DNA of 64,000 nt from a virus. Positions 1-7,789 of this stretch are shown here, piece after piece; the stretch's first letter is position 1; each line of letters starts with the position of its first letter. The stretch is from IMG/VR virus record IMGVR_UViG_3300034358_000008, positions 248,001 through 312,000 of that record. One strand, given 5' to 3'. A program made the translations under genes and the position numbers. The notes under the pieces were generated by a model that saw only the letters and a list, made by a program, of their open reading frames with translations, was not told where the DNA came from and ran no database searches.

Positions 1-1
1 A

Positions 2-622
2 ATGTACTTCGAGAAGCCGCACAACGTGGAGAACCCAGATAAGGGTAATCTGAATAAGGCGCTTAAAGCGGATGACATGAATTGGTCAGCCTTCAACAAA
101 GCAATCGACTTCCTCAACCCACATAAAGCAGTCTTGGATATCAAGCTGTTCTGGCGGGACGGAAGTGAAAGCAACTATCGAATCAATGTTGATCCGACTG
201 ATGATGAAGCCAAACCAACAGTTAATGAATTCAACTGGAAAGACTGTGAACTCTTCAAGGGAACTAAAGATCCATCTTTGCTGATGGGCCACGTGTTCCG
301 TCACATTGTTAATGCAGAGGGCTCTAAGCACCCAGACATCAACGTCTGGTATGAAAAGCTTTTTGATGATTACACGAAGAACCCATCCAACGTGGTTGGG
401 TTAAGTCAGAATGAAATCAACAAGAACGTCCAGCAACTCCGTCGCACTTTGATCGATCCTCGATTGAGTTGGAACGGTTTCCGTCGTGGGTTACATCTGC
501 TCCGCCCAAAAGCAGAAGAGTACACCCTTACCCTTGAATGGGCTGACAACGAACAACTGAAGAAGACTCTCCCGGACACGATCCATCCTGTCTTTGTGGC
601 TGACCCGTACTTTGAGGAATAA
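2..622 (+). CDS. Hypothetical protein, possibly 5'-truncated
   Basis: The ATG at base 2 opens a 206-residue frame, but only one base precedes it, so the true start may lie outside the window. The protein is soluble-looking, rich in Trp, Asn and charged residues, with no signal peptide, membrane segment or motif I recognise. It ends 3 bases before the next gene and is probably co-transcribed with it. Function unknown. Confidence 0.7.
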   Translation: MYFEKPHNVENPDKGNLNKALKADDMNWSAFNKAIDFLNPHKAVLDIKLFWRDGSESNYRINVDPTDDEAKPTVNEFNWKDCELFKGTKDPSLLMGHVFRHIVNAEGSKHPDINVWYEKLFDDYTKNPSNVVGLSQNEINKNVQQLRRTLIDPRLSWNGFRRGLHLLRPKAEEYTLTLEWADNEQLKKTLPDTIHPVFVADPYFEE

Positions 623-625
623 CTG

Positions 626-1003
626 ATGTACGTTCTCGATCTTAGCTGTAAACATACCTGCCCACCGCAGTTTCGTTTCGACTTCGAGGACCCTAAGCAG
701 ACTATGACAGGGATAGGCTTCCTGTCATACGAAGGCTTGCGAATGTACCTCATTACCGGGAGCAAATACAAGATGTTCCTCCAAGGCAACTTGGAGTACG
801 CTATACAACAATACAAACCAGACTACGTGTTCATCCCAGATCTTCACGAGCAACTAGAGAATACTCTGAAGTTGGTATTAGCACGTTACCCGTTCCTCAA
901 ATTGAAGTACGGGCGTAACACACAAGTCGTTTGGACTAAGTTCGGTGTCACCCAAGCTGAGCAAGAATGGGTTGAGATCGTACGGAAGGTCCTTGCATCG
1001 TAA
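626..1003 (+). CDS. Hypothetical protein
   Basis: 125 residues. The start is supported by a GAGGAA ribosome-binding site inside the end of the upstream gene. The protein has two early Cys residues (CKHTC) and mixed alpha/beta character. No domain recognised. It is followed by a short hairpin and then the 294-aa gene. Confidence 0.75.
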   Translation: MYVLDLSCKHTCPPQFRFDFEDPKQTMTGIGFLSYEGLRMYLITGSKYKMFLQGNLEYAIQQYKPDYVFIPDLHEQLENTLKLVLARYPFLKLKYGRNTQVVWTKFGVTQAEQEWVEIVRKVLAS

Positions 1004-1004
1004 T

Positions 1005-1027
1005 AGGTTATCCATTTCGTATAACCT
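1005..1027 (+). terminator. Weak intergenic hairpin
   Basis: AGGTTAT and ATAACCT form a 7-bp stem around a 9-nt loop just after a stop codon. There is no real U run, so it may be a weak terminator or an RNA-processing or stability element. Confidence 0.35.
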
Positions 1028-1050
1028 CTTAAACTCAAAAGGTAGTAAAT

Positions 1051-1935
1051 ATGACTAATGTACGTGAACTCGTTAAAACCGAAGTAGCCCTGCAAAAGAA
1101 AGCCATGATCTGGACTAACAAGCAGTTAGTGTTAGAGAAACAGGTTACTATTCAACAACTGGCTTCGGCTCTACGAGTGAGTGTAGCAAAGGCTGAAGAG
1201 GTAATGCACTTTCAGATTTACGGTGTAGGCGACGTTGCTCTGCTCGGGGTTAAATTACAGATCTTTGTGATTGACGGAAAACTCCCAGACTGGCTTCGTA
1301 AATTCCTGAACAAGATTCAGATCGCCTCAGTATTGCGTACCGCCAAGTCGACCACCAGTACATTGATCGAGCGCGATGTGCATCGTAAGGTTCTATCGCA
1401 AGTCTACGGTGATTCATTCAAAGACATTCTGACTGCAAGTTATCGCCGGGCTAGTGACACTCTATTTAATGCCTTAGTGCAGACCAATCTCGTAACTGAA
1501 GCTGCTCCATGTGAACTACATCAGTTTGATCAATTGACTAACCCACGCTGGGCGTTTGATCGCATGACTGGCCGAGCTGGTTTGGCCCACCATGTTCGTA
1601 AAGACGATGGTCTGACAGTACACATCCATTTCGGTAACCAACCTCCTGAAACTCTCGAGGCTATGGATCTTACAGTTAGCCGTCCTATCTCGGTAAACAC
1701 TGAGGCGACAACGTGTTCCCTGACTGCCGAGGAAATAGCTGATAATAAAGCTAAGCTGGAACATATCATCGAAAGCATGCGTCAAGCCGGCTACGCATTA
1801 TTGTCCGTACATAAACTCATCTCGTACCTACCCAAGAAAGGCGAAGCCCATACACGGCTATTGTTTGCTGAGAACACGGATATCGGTCTCACCATTGCAT
1901 TGACTGCACCATGGCAGGGATTGGTGTTTAAGTAA
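1051..1935 (+). CDS. Hypothetical protein, HTH-like segment near N terminus
   Basis: 294 residues, preceded by AAGGTAG. Residues about 31-50 (VTIQQLASALRVSVAKAEEVM-like) resemble a short helix-turn-helix, but this is weak. The middle (about 110-150) is helical and basic; the C terminus is alpha/beta. No catalytic motif recognised. A strong terminator follows, so this ends a transcription unit. Confidence 0.8.
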   Translation: MTNVRELVKTEVALQKKAMIWTNKQLVLEKQVTIQQLASALRVSVAKAEEVMHFQIYGVGDVALLGVKLQIFVIDGKLPDWLRKFLNKIQIASVLRTAKSTTSTLIERDVHRKVLSQVYGDSFKDILTASYRRASDTLFNALVQTNLVTEAAPCELHQFDQLTNPRWAFDRMTGRAGLAHHVRKDDGLTVHIHFGNQPPETLEAMDLTVSRPISVNTEATTCSLTAEEIADNKAKLEHIIESMRQAGYALLSVHKLISYLPKKGEAHTRLLFAENTDIGLTIALTAPWQGLVFK

Positions 1936-1946
1936 CTAAGTAATCT

Positions 1947-1970
1947 GGGGCACTTCGGTGCCCCATTTTA
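1947..1970 (+). terminator. Rho-independent terminator
   Basis: GGGGCAC-TTCG-GTGCCCC stem (7 bp, UUCG tetraloop) followed by ATTTTA. It lies immediately after the 294-aa gene and before the start of the 388-aa gene. Confidence 0.8.
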
Positions 1971-1996
1971 TGTCCTTTCTTTTTTGGGTGAATCCA

Positions 1997-3163
1997 ATGT
2001 TACCATTAACTCTTCCAACCTTTACAGGCTTACCTACTAACCCAGTCGCGATTGTTGATCCCTATACCAGTGCCAACCCTGAGCTTATGACTAAGCTCGC
2101 TTCCAAGGTAACTGCATTCGATTCAGACCTTGGCGGCATTATTGGCAGTGCCACTAAGATGGTCAAGGGTATTGGTGACCAACTCAAAAGTAGTGGTATT
2201 GACTTACCGTCAGCTGTACAGCGTGTTAAAGACGCATTAGGGGGTTCCCGGTCAGCTATCTCAGATCTAGCCGAAGGCGTCGAGCGTAGCATCTTCGGAG
2301 ACCTCACGGGCATTGACGAAGGTACTGGCTACGTTCGTGGTGCTAACACCATGATTGACTCCGTTAAGATGGTGTACGACGGAGCTGTCCGTACATTCAA
2401 AGACGGCAACTTCAAAAACGTTTCCGGTATTGTCGATTTCATCGGTGATCTATCGGGTAACAAACTAATCGGTGTATTCGACCTTGGTGCTCAAGCAGCC
2501 CTCATTAAAGGTATCTTGGGCGAAGTATCTGATTGGGGTATCCCACAACTCGTAGATGAAACCTTTGGGGCTAAATGGAACCAAGAGAAGAACTCTTACG
2601 ATTACACCTATGATGATGAGTTCCGATTCAGTGTAACTAAACGTGCATCGGAGTCGATCTCTCCATCAACCAGCTTAGAAGTAATTGATCGTTTGATGGA
2701 ACATGGCGGTGATGCAGCATTGGTTGCTAATAACCCAAGCTTCCCTCAACAACTGTTGGCAGGTTATGTGTTTCCAGAAGGTTGCATTGCAGGGGGTCCT
2801 TACCCAGTAATGATTCCTAATCCTAGTATCCCAGGCGGTACTATGCCAGACCCTACTGGCGCACAGACTGTACCTAACTACGTAGATGAAGCACGTAAAC
2901 TGGTAATCATTCTCGATCGTTTGATGCCGGGCTGGTTTGAAGTTAACCGTACTGTGTCTACTGGGATTGATAGTAACCCTTGGCGTGTTGATAAGGCTTG
3001 GACCTTTCAATATATCAATACCGCCTCAGACGCCGCCAAGGCCGTTCTAACGACTAATGCGAAATACCGTGACGCTTTCCTTGCTGCACCGTTCTATCGC
3101 ATTGAATCGGGCGTAGCGCTCCTTAAAAACATGTATCCGTACTTCGTTGAGTCCTCCAGATAA
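1997..3163 (+). CDS. Putative virion structural protein
   Basis: 388 residues from the ATG at 1997, which has GGGTGA upstream. An in-frame ATG at 1958 sits inside the terminator stem and is unlikely. The N terminus is rich in Pro, Thr, Gly and Ala. Residues about 35-110 form an amphipathic region typical of phage structural proteins, and the C-terminal half has Trp/Tyr-rich aromatic patches. A structural role is inferred from composition and isolation as a single-gene unit between two terminators; I recognise no family. Confidence 0.65.
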   Translation: MLPLTLPTFTGLPTNPVAIVDPYTSANPELMTKLASKVTAFDSDLGGIIGSATKMVKGIGDQLKSSGIDLPSAVQRVKDALGGSRSAISDLAEGVERSIFGDLTGIDEGTGYVRGANTMIDSVKMVYDGAVRTFKDGNFKNVSGIVDFIGDLSGNKLIGVFDLGAQAALIKGILGEVSDWGIPQLVDETFGAKWNQEKNSYDYTYDDEFRFSVTKRASESISPSTSLEVIDRLMEHGGDAALVANNPSFPQQLLAGYVFPEGCIAGGPYPVMIPNPSIPGGTMPDPTGAQTVPNYVDEARKLVIILDRLMPGWFEVNRTVSTGIDSNPWRVDKAWTFQYINTASDAAKAVLTTNAKYRDAFLAAPFYRIESGVALLKNMYPYFVESSR

Positions 3164-3166
3164 CCT

Positions 3167-3190
3167 AGCCTCCCTTCGGGGAGGCTTTTA
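3167..3190 (+). terminator. Rho-independent terminator
   Basis: AGCCTCCC-TTCG-GGGAGGCT (8-bp stem) followed by TTTTATG. Ends the 388-aa gene unit. Confidence 0.85.
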
Positions 3191-3214
3191 TGTTATTAGA
3201 AGCCATTTAAACAC

Positions 3215-3222
3215 TATATTAC
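3215..3222 (+). promoter_or_regulatory. Phage promoter-like TATATTAC motif
   Basis: Exact TATATTAC in an AT-rich stretch, 84 nt upstream of a microprotein gene and just after a terminator. TATATTAC is the core reported for phiKZ early promoters used by the virion RNA polymerase. The same octamer recurs at 45377. Confidence 0.6.
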
Positions 3223-3305
3223 TTCTGTGCATGATGGATAGATTAAGTGTTGTTTACTTAGTCCGAAGTTGTGCTATTGGTACCAATAACCAAGAGGTAA
3301 GTTAG

Positions 3306-3422
3306 ATGAGCACTAAGCAAAAATGGCAAGTTGCTGTAATCATCGCCGCCGGTTGCACTGCTACTGCACTGTCGGTCCTCTACGTAACCCGTGACACCAT
3401 CCTTGGACGGATGGACACGTAA
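3306..3422 (+). CDS. Membrane microprotein (38 aa)
   Basis: A 38-residue frame with GAGGTAAG ending 3 nt before the ATG. A basic N terminus (MSTKQKW) is followed by one hydrophobic segment at residues about 8-26, then a short polar tail with Arg and Asp. It looks like a single-pass membrane microprotein. It shares its layout with the 45-aa microprotein at 3567, and the two flank a folded RNA segment. Function unknown; a role at the host membrane is only a guess. Confidence 0.55.
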   Translation: MSTKQKWQVAVIIAAGCTATALSVLYVTRDTILGRMDT

Positions 3423-3430
3423 CTAGCAGG

Positions 3431-3529
3431 GAGTTAAGTGGATTTAACTCTGAAGTGCCGTCCTCTGAGTTTGAACCCAGAGACGTTAGGAGATGGCAGG
3501 GGGAAACACAACTAGAGCAGCCACTCCTA
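3431..3529 (+). ncRNA. Cluster of three consecutive RNA hairpins (possible ncRNA or structured leader)
   Basis: Three stems pack into about 100 nt. H1 (3431-3450) is GAGTTAA/TTAACTC, 7 bp. H2 (3459-3485) is CGT(c)CTCTG/CAGAGACG, 8 bp with one bulge. H3 (3487-3529) is TAGGAG(a)TGGC/GCCACTCCTA, 10 bp with one bulge and a 22-nt purine-rich loop. The segment is non-coding, lies between two microprotein genes, and is followed by a terminator at 3745. It could be a free RNA or the 5' leader of the 45-aa gene. Confidence 0.45.
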
Positions 3530-3566
3530 CATGTTACATACATTCACTAAGAGGAAAAAGATCCAA

Positions 3567-3704
3567 ATGCAGTCTTCAAAAACGGAAGATAAGAAAGACA
3601 ATAGCAAACGCGTACGTCGCATGATGGAAGCGTGTCTAACTGCGGCAGCGTGTACATACTTAGGCATCACAGCCTATAGAAAGCTAACTGAACCAAAAAG
3701 CTGA
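3567..3704 (+). CDS. Membrane microprotein (45 aa)
   Basis: 45 residues, with AAGAGGAAAAAG about 7-10 nt upstream of the ATG. A very basic, polar N terminus (residues 1-19, many Lys/Arg) precedes a hydrophobic Ala/Cys/Leu-rich segment (about 20-36) and a short polar C terminus, giving a probable single-pass topology. It ends 40 nt before a strong terminator. Same organisation as the 38-aa microprotein upstream. Function unknown. Confidence 0.55.
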   Translation: MQSSKTEDKKDNSKRVRRMMEACLTAAACTYLGITAYRKLTEPKS

Positions 3705-3744
3705 TAGTTGCCTGGCATCTATTGGTTATTGATTTTCGGTTACC

Positions 3745-3768
3745 GGGGGGTGGGGACCCCCCTTTTTC
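3745..3768 (+). terminator. Rho-independent terminator
   Basis: GGGGGGT-GGGG-ACCCCCC perfect 7-bp stem followed by TTTTT. Ends the microprotein unit. Confidence 0.85.
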
Positions 3769-3803
3769 CAACAACTCAATTACGTAAATTCAATAGGTGG
3801 CCC

Positions 3804-4592
3804 ATGGAAAAGATATATGTTGTGCATTACATCATCGATACGTATGGTGAAACAACCAACTACCGAACGGTAAATATGACGGAGGTAATAGACCGTTACG
3901 AGATGTTGACTGACCGCATCAAAAAGGCCATGTTGACCAATGGCATCGAAAACCCAGACGAACTGGTTACCTACTCCTTTCGGATGTTGGGTGATCTGCG
4001 TAATGGTCACTACCAACGGAAAGAACTGGTTGAAGTTAACCTGGAAGCTCTGAAGGAAGACCTCACTGGGTTCCCGTGGGAGAACTGGGATTGGGTAAAA
4101 GCCTTCCAGCCTGTGGTTGATGTCGCTGGCTACTCGATTGTAGAACTTGAAAAAGAACTTCAGTCGTTCGGTCCGTCGATGCATAAGTCTAACGATTACG
4201 TCGCACCGTGCTATCGTATCTACGAAAGCGGGCGGGCGGATTACCGTAAGTCGGAGTTCACTGACAACACCAAGAAGCAACAGCAAACCCCACCTGCCCA
4301 GAAACCGTGGTATGCGCGATTCAAGGATAACTACCTTGTCCCTTTCGGTGATGCACTTACTGAAAATGCGCCAACCATTCTGGCTGTAACTACCACGATC
4401 GCGGCAGTGGCTGTAATGATGCATACTTCTAATGAGTCAGTACATGTGGTCGAGGAGGCCACTCGCAAGAACGAAGAACTGTTGCGACACATCGAAGAAA
4501 CGATCGAGGATGCCGTGGAGTTACCCCAGATCGTTAAGGTTGAACTCGGTGATGACATCGAGGTCATTGCGACAGGTCATCGTACCTGGTAG
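3804..4592 (+). CDS. Hypothetical membrane-anchored protein
   Basis: 262 residues from the ATG at 3804 (GGTGG just upstream). In-frame starts further 5' would run through the terminator at 3745-3768 and were not used. The first 150 residues are soluble and acidic. A Gln/Pro-rich linker (about 155-170) leads to one hydrophobic segment at about 189-207 and then an acidic, Glu-rich tail that may be coiled-coil. It is the third membrane-associated gene in a row. Function unknown. Confidence 0.75.
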   Translation: MEKIYVVHYIIDTYGETTNYRTVNMTEVIDRYEMLTDRIKKAMLTNGIENPDELVTYSFRMLGDLRNGHYQRKELVEVNLEALKEDLTGFPWENWDWVKAFQPVVDVAGYSIVELEKELQSFGPSMHKSNDYVAPCYRIYESGRADYRKSEFTDNTKKQQQTPPAQKPWYARFKDNYLVPFGDALTENAPTILAVTTTIAAVAVMMHTSNESVHVVEEATRKNEELLRHIEETIEDAVELPQIVKVELGDDIEVIATGHRTW

Positions 4593-4600
4593 CAATACTT

Positions 4601-4627
4601 AGCCCCCTCGTCGGAGGGGGCTTTTTA
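4601..4627 (+). terminator. Rho-independent terminator
   Basis: AGCCCCCTC-GTCG-GAGGGGGCT, a perfect 9-bp stem followed by TTTTTA. Confidence 0.9.
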
Positions 4628-4651
4628 TAACCTGATGCTGGAGTATTTCAT

Positions 4652-4960
4652 ATGAAGGTTTCCGTAATGGTGGCCAACTACTTTGCTTTAATAAAGGAGT
4701 TGAACCGTCTTGATCGAAAGAAACATGAAATCGTTTTGATGGCTAACCCAGGTGCAGTGCATTCAGTTACATTGCATTTGATTGATGAAGGTGCTCGTGC
4801 TTTCGTCAAGGTAGTAGAAGGTGAGGCCTGTACCGTTACACTCTGGAATGCTCAGGGTGAATACGATACTGGTTTGGAAATCACCGACGGTAACATCAAG
4901 GAGTCAGCTCAGCAGATAGTTGATTATCTACATAACCCAACGAATGCGTTTAAGGAGTAA
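4652..4960 (+). CDS. Small paralog-array protein 1
   Basis: 102 residues. First of a head-to-tail run of small genes. It has an N-terminal helix, a beta-rich centre, and a C-terminal signature: Asp-containing strand, helix with Ala/Gln/Ile-Val, then YLHNP. The next two proteins share this signature (IVSYLKNP, IMQYLKYM). GGAG precedes the start. No known family. The shared pattern suggests duplication and divergence of one small fold. Confidence 0.7.
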   Translation: MKVSVMVANYFALIKELNRLDRKKHEIVLMANPGAVHSVTLHLIDEGARAFVKVVEGEACTVTLWNAQGEYDTGLEITDGNIKESAQQIVDYLHNPTNAFKE

Positions 4961-4963
4961 ACG

Positions 4964-5305
4964 ATGCACATTTCCGAAGAACTGAAGAACGGCATTAAAC
5001 TGATGCTGAACTTGCAAGAACTGGATTCCCCTGCCTTTGAGTTGAAGGCTTATATCGAGGAACTCCCGTACCCAGCACTCAAGTGGGTGTATGTGATCAC
5101 ACCTGTGGGTTTGCCACAGATGGCCAAGCTGATCATCGATCCGTTCGATAGCCTCACTGTAGAGCTTTACAGCGAGACCATCATCATGACTGATCGTCTC
5201 ACTGTCCATGACAATGCTGACCTGCACAAGACTGCTGAGATGATTGTATCGTATCTCAAGAACCCATCTGCATTCGACAGGTTTAAAAATGCTGATCGCG
5301 CCTGA
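4964..5305 (+). CDS. Small paralog-array protein 2
   Basis: 113 residues, starting 4 nt after the previous stop with AAGGAG upstream. The N terminus (EELKNGIKLMLNLQEL) closely parallels that of the next protein (PELKNAMSLINRLEKL), and the C-terminal DNADLHKTAEMIVSYLKNP matches DDADLDELANKIMQYLK there. This makes the two clear paralogs. Its last bases overlap the next gene. Function unknown. Confidence 0.75.
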   Translation: MHISEELKNGIKLMLNLQELDSPAFELKAYIEELPYPALKWVYVITPVGLPQMAKLIIDPFDSLTVELYSETIIMTDRLTVHDNADLHKTAEMIVSYLKNPSAFDRFKNADRA

Positions 5306-5609
5306 ACTGAAAAACGCAATGTCATTGATCAATCGTCTGGAGAAGCTTGAAACTAAAAACTTCAAGCTTTTCGTAAGACTGTTGTTCTCTGAGAATGGCT
5401 TCATCATTTCACCCGTTGGGAAGAAACAATGCATTAAGCTGTACGTTGAACAGCACCATCACCTGTTGGCCGTGTACATTAATCACCGTGAGAAATATGA
5501 TACGGAAACGATTATTGCTGACGATGCTGATTTGGATGAACTGGCTAACAAGATCATGCAGTACCTGAAATACATGGAACACGTTGTAGAACACGAACAG
5601 TGTAGTTAA
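5289..5609 (+). CDS. Small paralog-array protein 3
   Basis: 106 residues from the ATG at 5289, which overlaps the preceding gene by 17 nt and has AGG upstream. Earlier in-frame ATGs lie deep inside the preceding gene. N- and C-terminal segments are homologous to the protein at 4964-5305. It has a His-rich middle and acidic end. Function unknown. Confidence 0.7.
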   Translation: MLIAPELKNAMSLINRLEKLETKNFKLFVRLLFSENGFIISPVGKKQCIKLYVEQHHHLLAVYINHREKYDTETIIADDADLDELANKIMQYLKYMEHVVEHEQCS

Positions 5610-5639
5610 ACAAACCCTAATCCTTAAAGGAATTTACCC

Positions 5640-5981
5640 GTGCCTAAGACTAAATTGATCCTGCTTGAACAATCCCTCGTCTCCATGCTGGATCATTGCA
5701 TGGGTGAAGCGTGGGTTGAATGTGGTGATAACCTACCCGATGTGGTAGTGCATAACCTCGTCGATGGTCACCTTACCTGGACTGTACATGGTCAGGCAAC
5801 AACTGAACTGCATTATCGCGTTGACTTCATGTTCACCGATGATGACGTCTGCTTCGTTGAATGGGAGCAAGGTGTGGGTATTCAATCCTACGCATTCCCT
5901 AACCCGACCGAAGAACGTTTCTTCATCATGGCTGGAATGGCATTGGCCTTCCAATCTAACGTTCTCCAACAGATCCAGTAA
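5640..5981 (+). CDS. Small paralog-array protein 4 (GTG start)
   Basis: 113 residues from a GTG start preceded by AAAGGA. Acidic and beta-rich with several Trp and Cys. Its size and helix-sheet-helix pattern resemble its neighbours, but sequence similarity to proteins 1-3 is not obvious by eye. Function unknown. Confidence 0.7.
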   Translation: MPKTKLILLEQSLVSMLDHCMGEAWVECGDNLPDVVVHNLVDGHLTWTVHGQATTELHYRVDFMFTDDDVCFVEWEQGVGIQSYAFPNPTEERFFIMAGMALAFQSNVLQQIQ

Positions 5982-5991
5982 GGAGTTTATC

Positions 5992-6357
5992 ATGGACCTC
6001 GCACACAAGTTGATCCTGTTGCAATTCGATGAAGTCTTCAGGGTCTACAATGAGTGGATCGACCTGGAGGATCACGTTAAGCTTATACCGCGTGACCCTA
6101 ACATCCGTTTCGATGCAGTAGCTGAAAAACGAATGGCTGTACTGAAGTTCGTTGTTAAAGTAAACGAACAAGAAGTCGTCTTCGTATCGAGCTGCATCGG
6201 TGGATCTTTCACCGGTTCACTTATCGACACTGGCGGACGTATTGCTACCTACGGTGAATTGGCAGATATCTTGTCTGATATCACAGCTGAGATCTATTAT
6301 CAGCTGGTTAAGTACGCCGAAGAAAACAACTTCCCCTCTTACAACATCATGCACTAA
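5992..6357 (+). CDS. Small paralog-array protein 5
   Basis: 121 residues from the ATG at 5992 with AAGGAG upstream. An upstream in-frame ATG lies within the previous gene and lacks a ribosome-binding site. N-terminal helix, central strands (VLKFVVKV, VVFVSS), then a helix with ELADILSDI, reminiscent of the C-terminal helix of the first three array proteins. Function unknown. Confidence 0.7.
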   Translation: MDLAHKLILLQFDEVFRVYNEWIDLEDHVKLIPRDPNIRFDAVAEKRMAVLKFVVKVNEQEVVFVSSCIGGSFTGSLIDTGGRIATYGELADILSDITAEIYYQLVKYAEENNFPSYNIMH

Positions 6358-6377
6358 TCATCCCCAAGGAGTAATAC

Positions 6378-6848
6378 ATGTTCGGTAAACTGACTGACAA
6401 AATCGTCTACAATCAACTTACCCATTACGTTGTTCTGGCCAGTTGTATGGTCCGCGGTATGGAACGCCGCCAAGCCCTGAAAGAACTGATCGATCTGATC
6501 TTTAGTAAACAGGGTGAATCGGTGTTGTTCTTCAACCGTGAAGACTCCCGTTATTTCGTAGCTGAGTTTGATGGCGTTCGCCTGATGACTGTCTACGAAG
6601 ATCGTAACGGCGATATATCGGTTGAAGCCATCGATCGACTGCCTGAATCGGGTGCTTCGATCATCACCGAAATGTTGGCAAAGGCTATACAGATCAAAAC
6701 TCTGGAATGGCACGTCGCCGCGTTGGATCGTATCGCAGGTATGCATCAACGCACTGTTGCTCAATTGGGTAATATCAGTAAACTCCTGACTGTAGGTAAT
6801 AACTTCAGTCAGGCTAACCTGCCTCCTCCAGCTGGTCCGCTTTACTAA
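6378..6848 (+). CDS. Small paralog-array protein 6
   Basis: 156 residues with AAGGAG upstream; last gene of the array before a strong terminator. N-terminal helices, a central beta-meander (SVLFFNREDSRYFVAEF, RLMTVYED) and a C-terminal helical extension ending in a Pro-rich tail. Same general plan as its neighbours, but longer. Function unknown. Confidence 0.7.
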   Translation: MFGKLTDKIVYNQLTHYVVLASCMVRGMERRQALKELIDLIFSKQGESVLFFNREDSRYFVAEFDGVRLMTVYEDRNGDISVEAIDRLPESGASIITEMLAKAIQIKTLEWHVAALDRIAGMHQRTVAQLGNISKLLTVGNNFSQANLPPPAGPLY

Positions 6849-6859
6849 GACGACATAAA

Positions 6860-6901
6860 GCCAGCTCCTTATGGGAGCTGGCCTATGCCTTATTTTTTTT
6901 T
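6860..6901 (+). terminator. Rho-independent terminator between convergent units
   Basis: GCCAGCTCC-TTATG-GGAGCTGGC (9-bp stem), then a run of nine T about 9 nt downstream. It separates the rightward small-gene array from the leftward head/RNA-polymerase operon. Confidence 0.85.
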
Positions 6902-6906
6902 GTGTC

Positions 6907-7776
6907 TTAACGAAGGTAGTTAGGACGACGAACACCTTTAGCACGATCCCAATCAAGAATCTTGATCAGTTCCGATACATCACGATGCTCAGCAGACTCC
7001 AACCCAAGGCGTGTACGCTTCTGGTTATCATCTTGGATCTTCCACAGTACATCAGGGGTGATCTGACGTTCAGGGATGATCATTGCTTCTTCAGCTGTGA
7101 AGTTTTCCAGAGCAGGAGAAGTATATTTGTTAGCGGTAAAGATACCACCTTCACCTACGAAGTCCCATGTAGAGATTTCACGGGTGTACTTAATGCCACG
7201 GTATTGATCGTCCTGAGTAATAGAACGTACCGAACAGTAAGTGTTAATGCTTGGGTTATCCAGCGAGTCTTTGAAGACTTGAGCAAAAGGACCGTAAGGT
7301 TTAACTTCAGCTACAACCATCTTGACAGGCTTACCCTGCTCATTCGTACCTGGAACAATAGTCAGGTTACGGATGTGTGCACAAACGCGGTTGTCGTCGA
7401 TCTGACGAATCCGCATGAGGTACTCAGCATCAGAGAGTGGCTTACGAACAACCCGACCATCGATCATGAGATCTTGGAATGGTTCAGGGTGTTTGAACTC
7501 CATGAACAAAACGCCTTTCTTAAGACGTCTCATCAAAGAACTCGATGGTTCAAACATCGCTACGCCGGATGCTTCATCATAAAACATACCAGCGGAGTTT
7601 TGTGTACCATAGCTACCAACCACGAGGGTGTAGTAACCGTCAGCATCCGCAGGAAGGATGCCGCGTTTGTTAGTACCAGCCAACATCGCACAACCAACAG
7701 TAACTGCTGATTGCGCCAAGGCAACTTGACCAGATGGGTTAGGGATCGTTCTCCCTCGGATAAGACCTAAGTTCAT
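6907..7776 (-). CDS. Prohead protease (T4 gp21 / phiKZ gp175-like)
   Basis: 289 residues. Proteases of this family cleave scaffold and head proteins during capsid maturation. Seen: an EFKHPE motif at about 93-98 (His96), matching the E-x-x-HP catalytic His region, and a CSVRS motif at about 181-185 (Ser182), matching the nucleophile block near residue 140-180 in gp21-type enzymes. The spacing and the upstream VVAEVKPYGPF strand fit the fold. It is the last gene of the leftward head operon, as expected from the phiKZ gp175-gp180 order. The third catalytic residue was not assigned. Assignment is by motif and context, not search. Confidence 0.7.
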   Translation of the reverse strand: MNLGLIRGRTIPNPSGQVALAQSAVTVGCAMLAGTNKRGILPADADGYYTLVVGSYGTQNSAGMFYDEASGVAMFEPSSSLMRRLKKGVLFMEFKHPEPFQDLMIDGRVVRKPLSDAEYLMRIRQIDDNRVCAHIRNLTIVPGTNEQGKPVKMVVAEVKPYGPFAQVFKDSLDNPSINTYCSVRSITQDDQYRGIKYTREISTWDFVGEGGIFTANKYTSPALENFTAEEAMIIPERQITPDVLWKIQDDNQKRTRLGLESAEHRDVSELIKILDWDRAKGVRRPNYLR

Positions 7777-7789
7777 ATACCACTTCCAT

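Noticed and set aside
3459-3485. T-arm-like sequence (TTTGAAC between paired arms) suggesting a tRNA
   Set aside because: The loop is 10 nt, not 7, and no acceptor stem, D arm or anticodon arm can be built around it. It fits better as the second of three plain hairpins.
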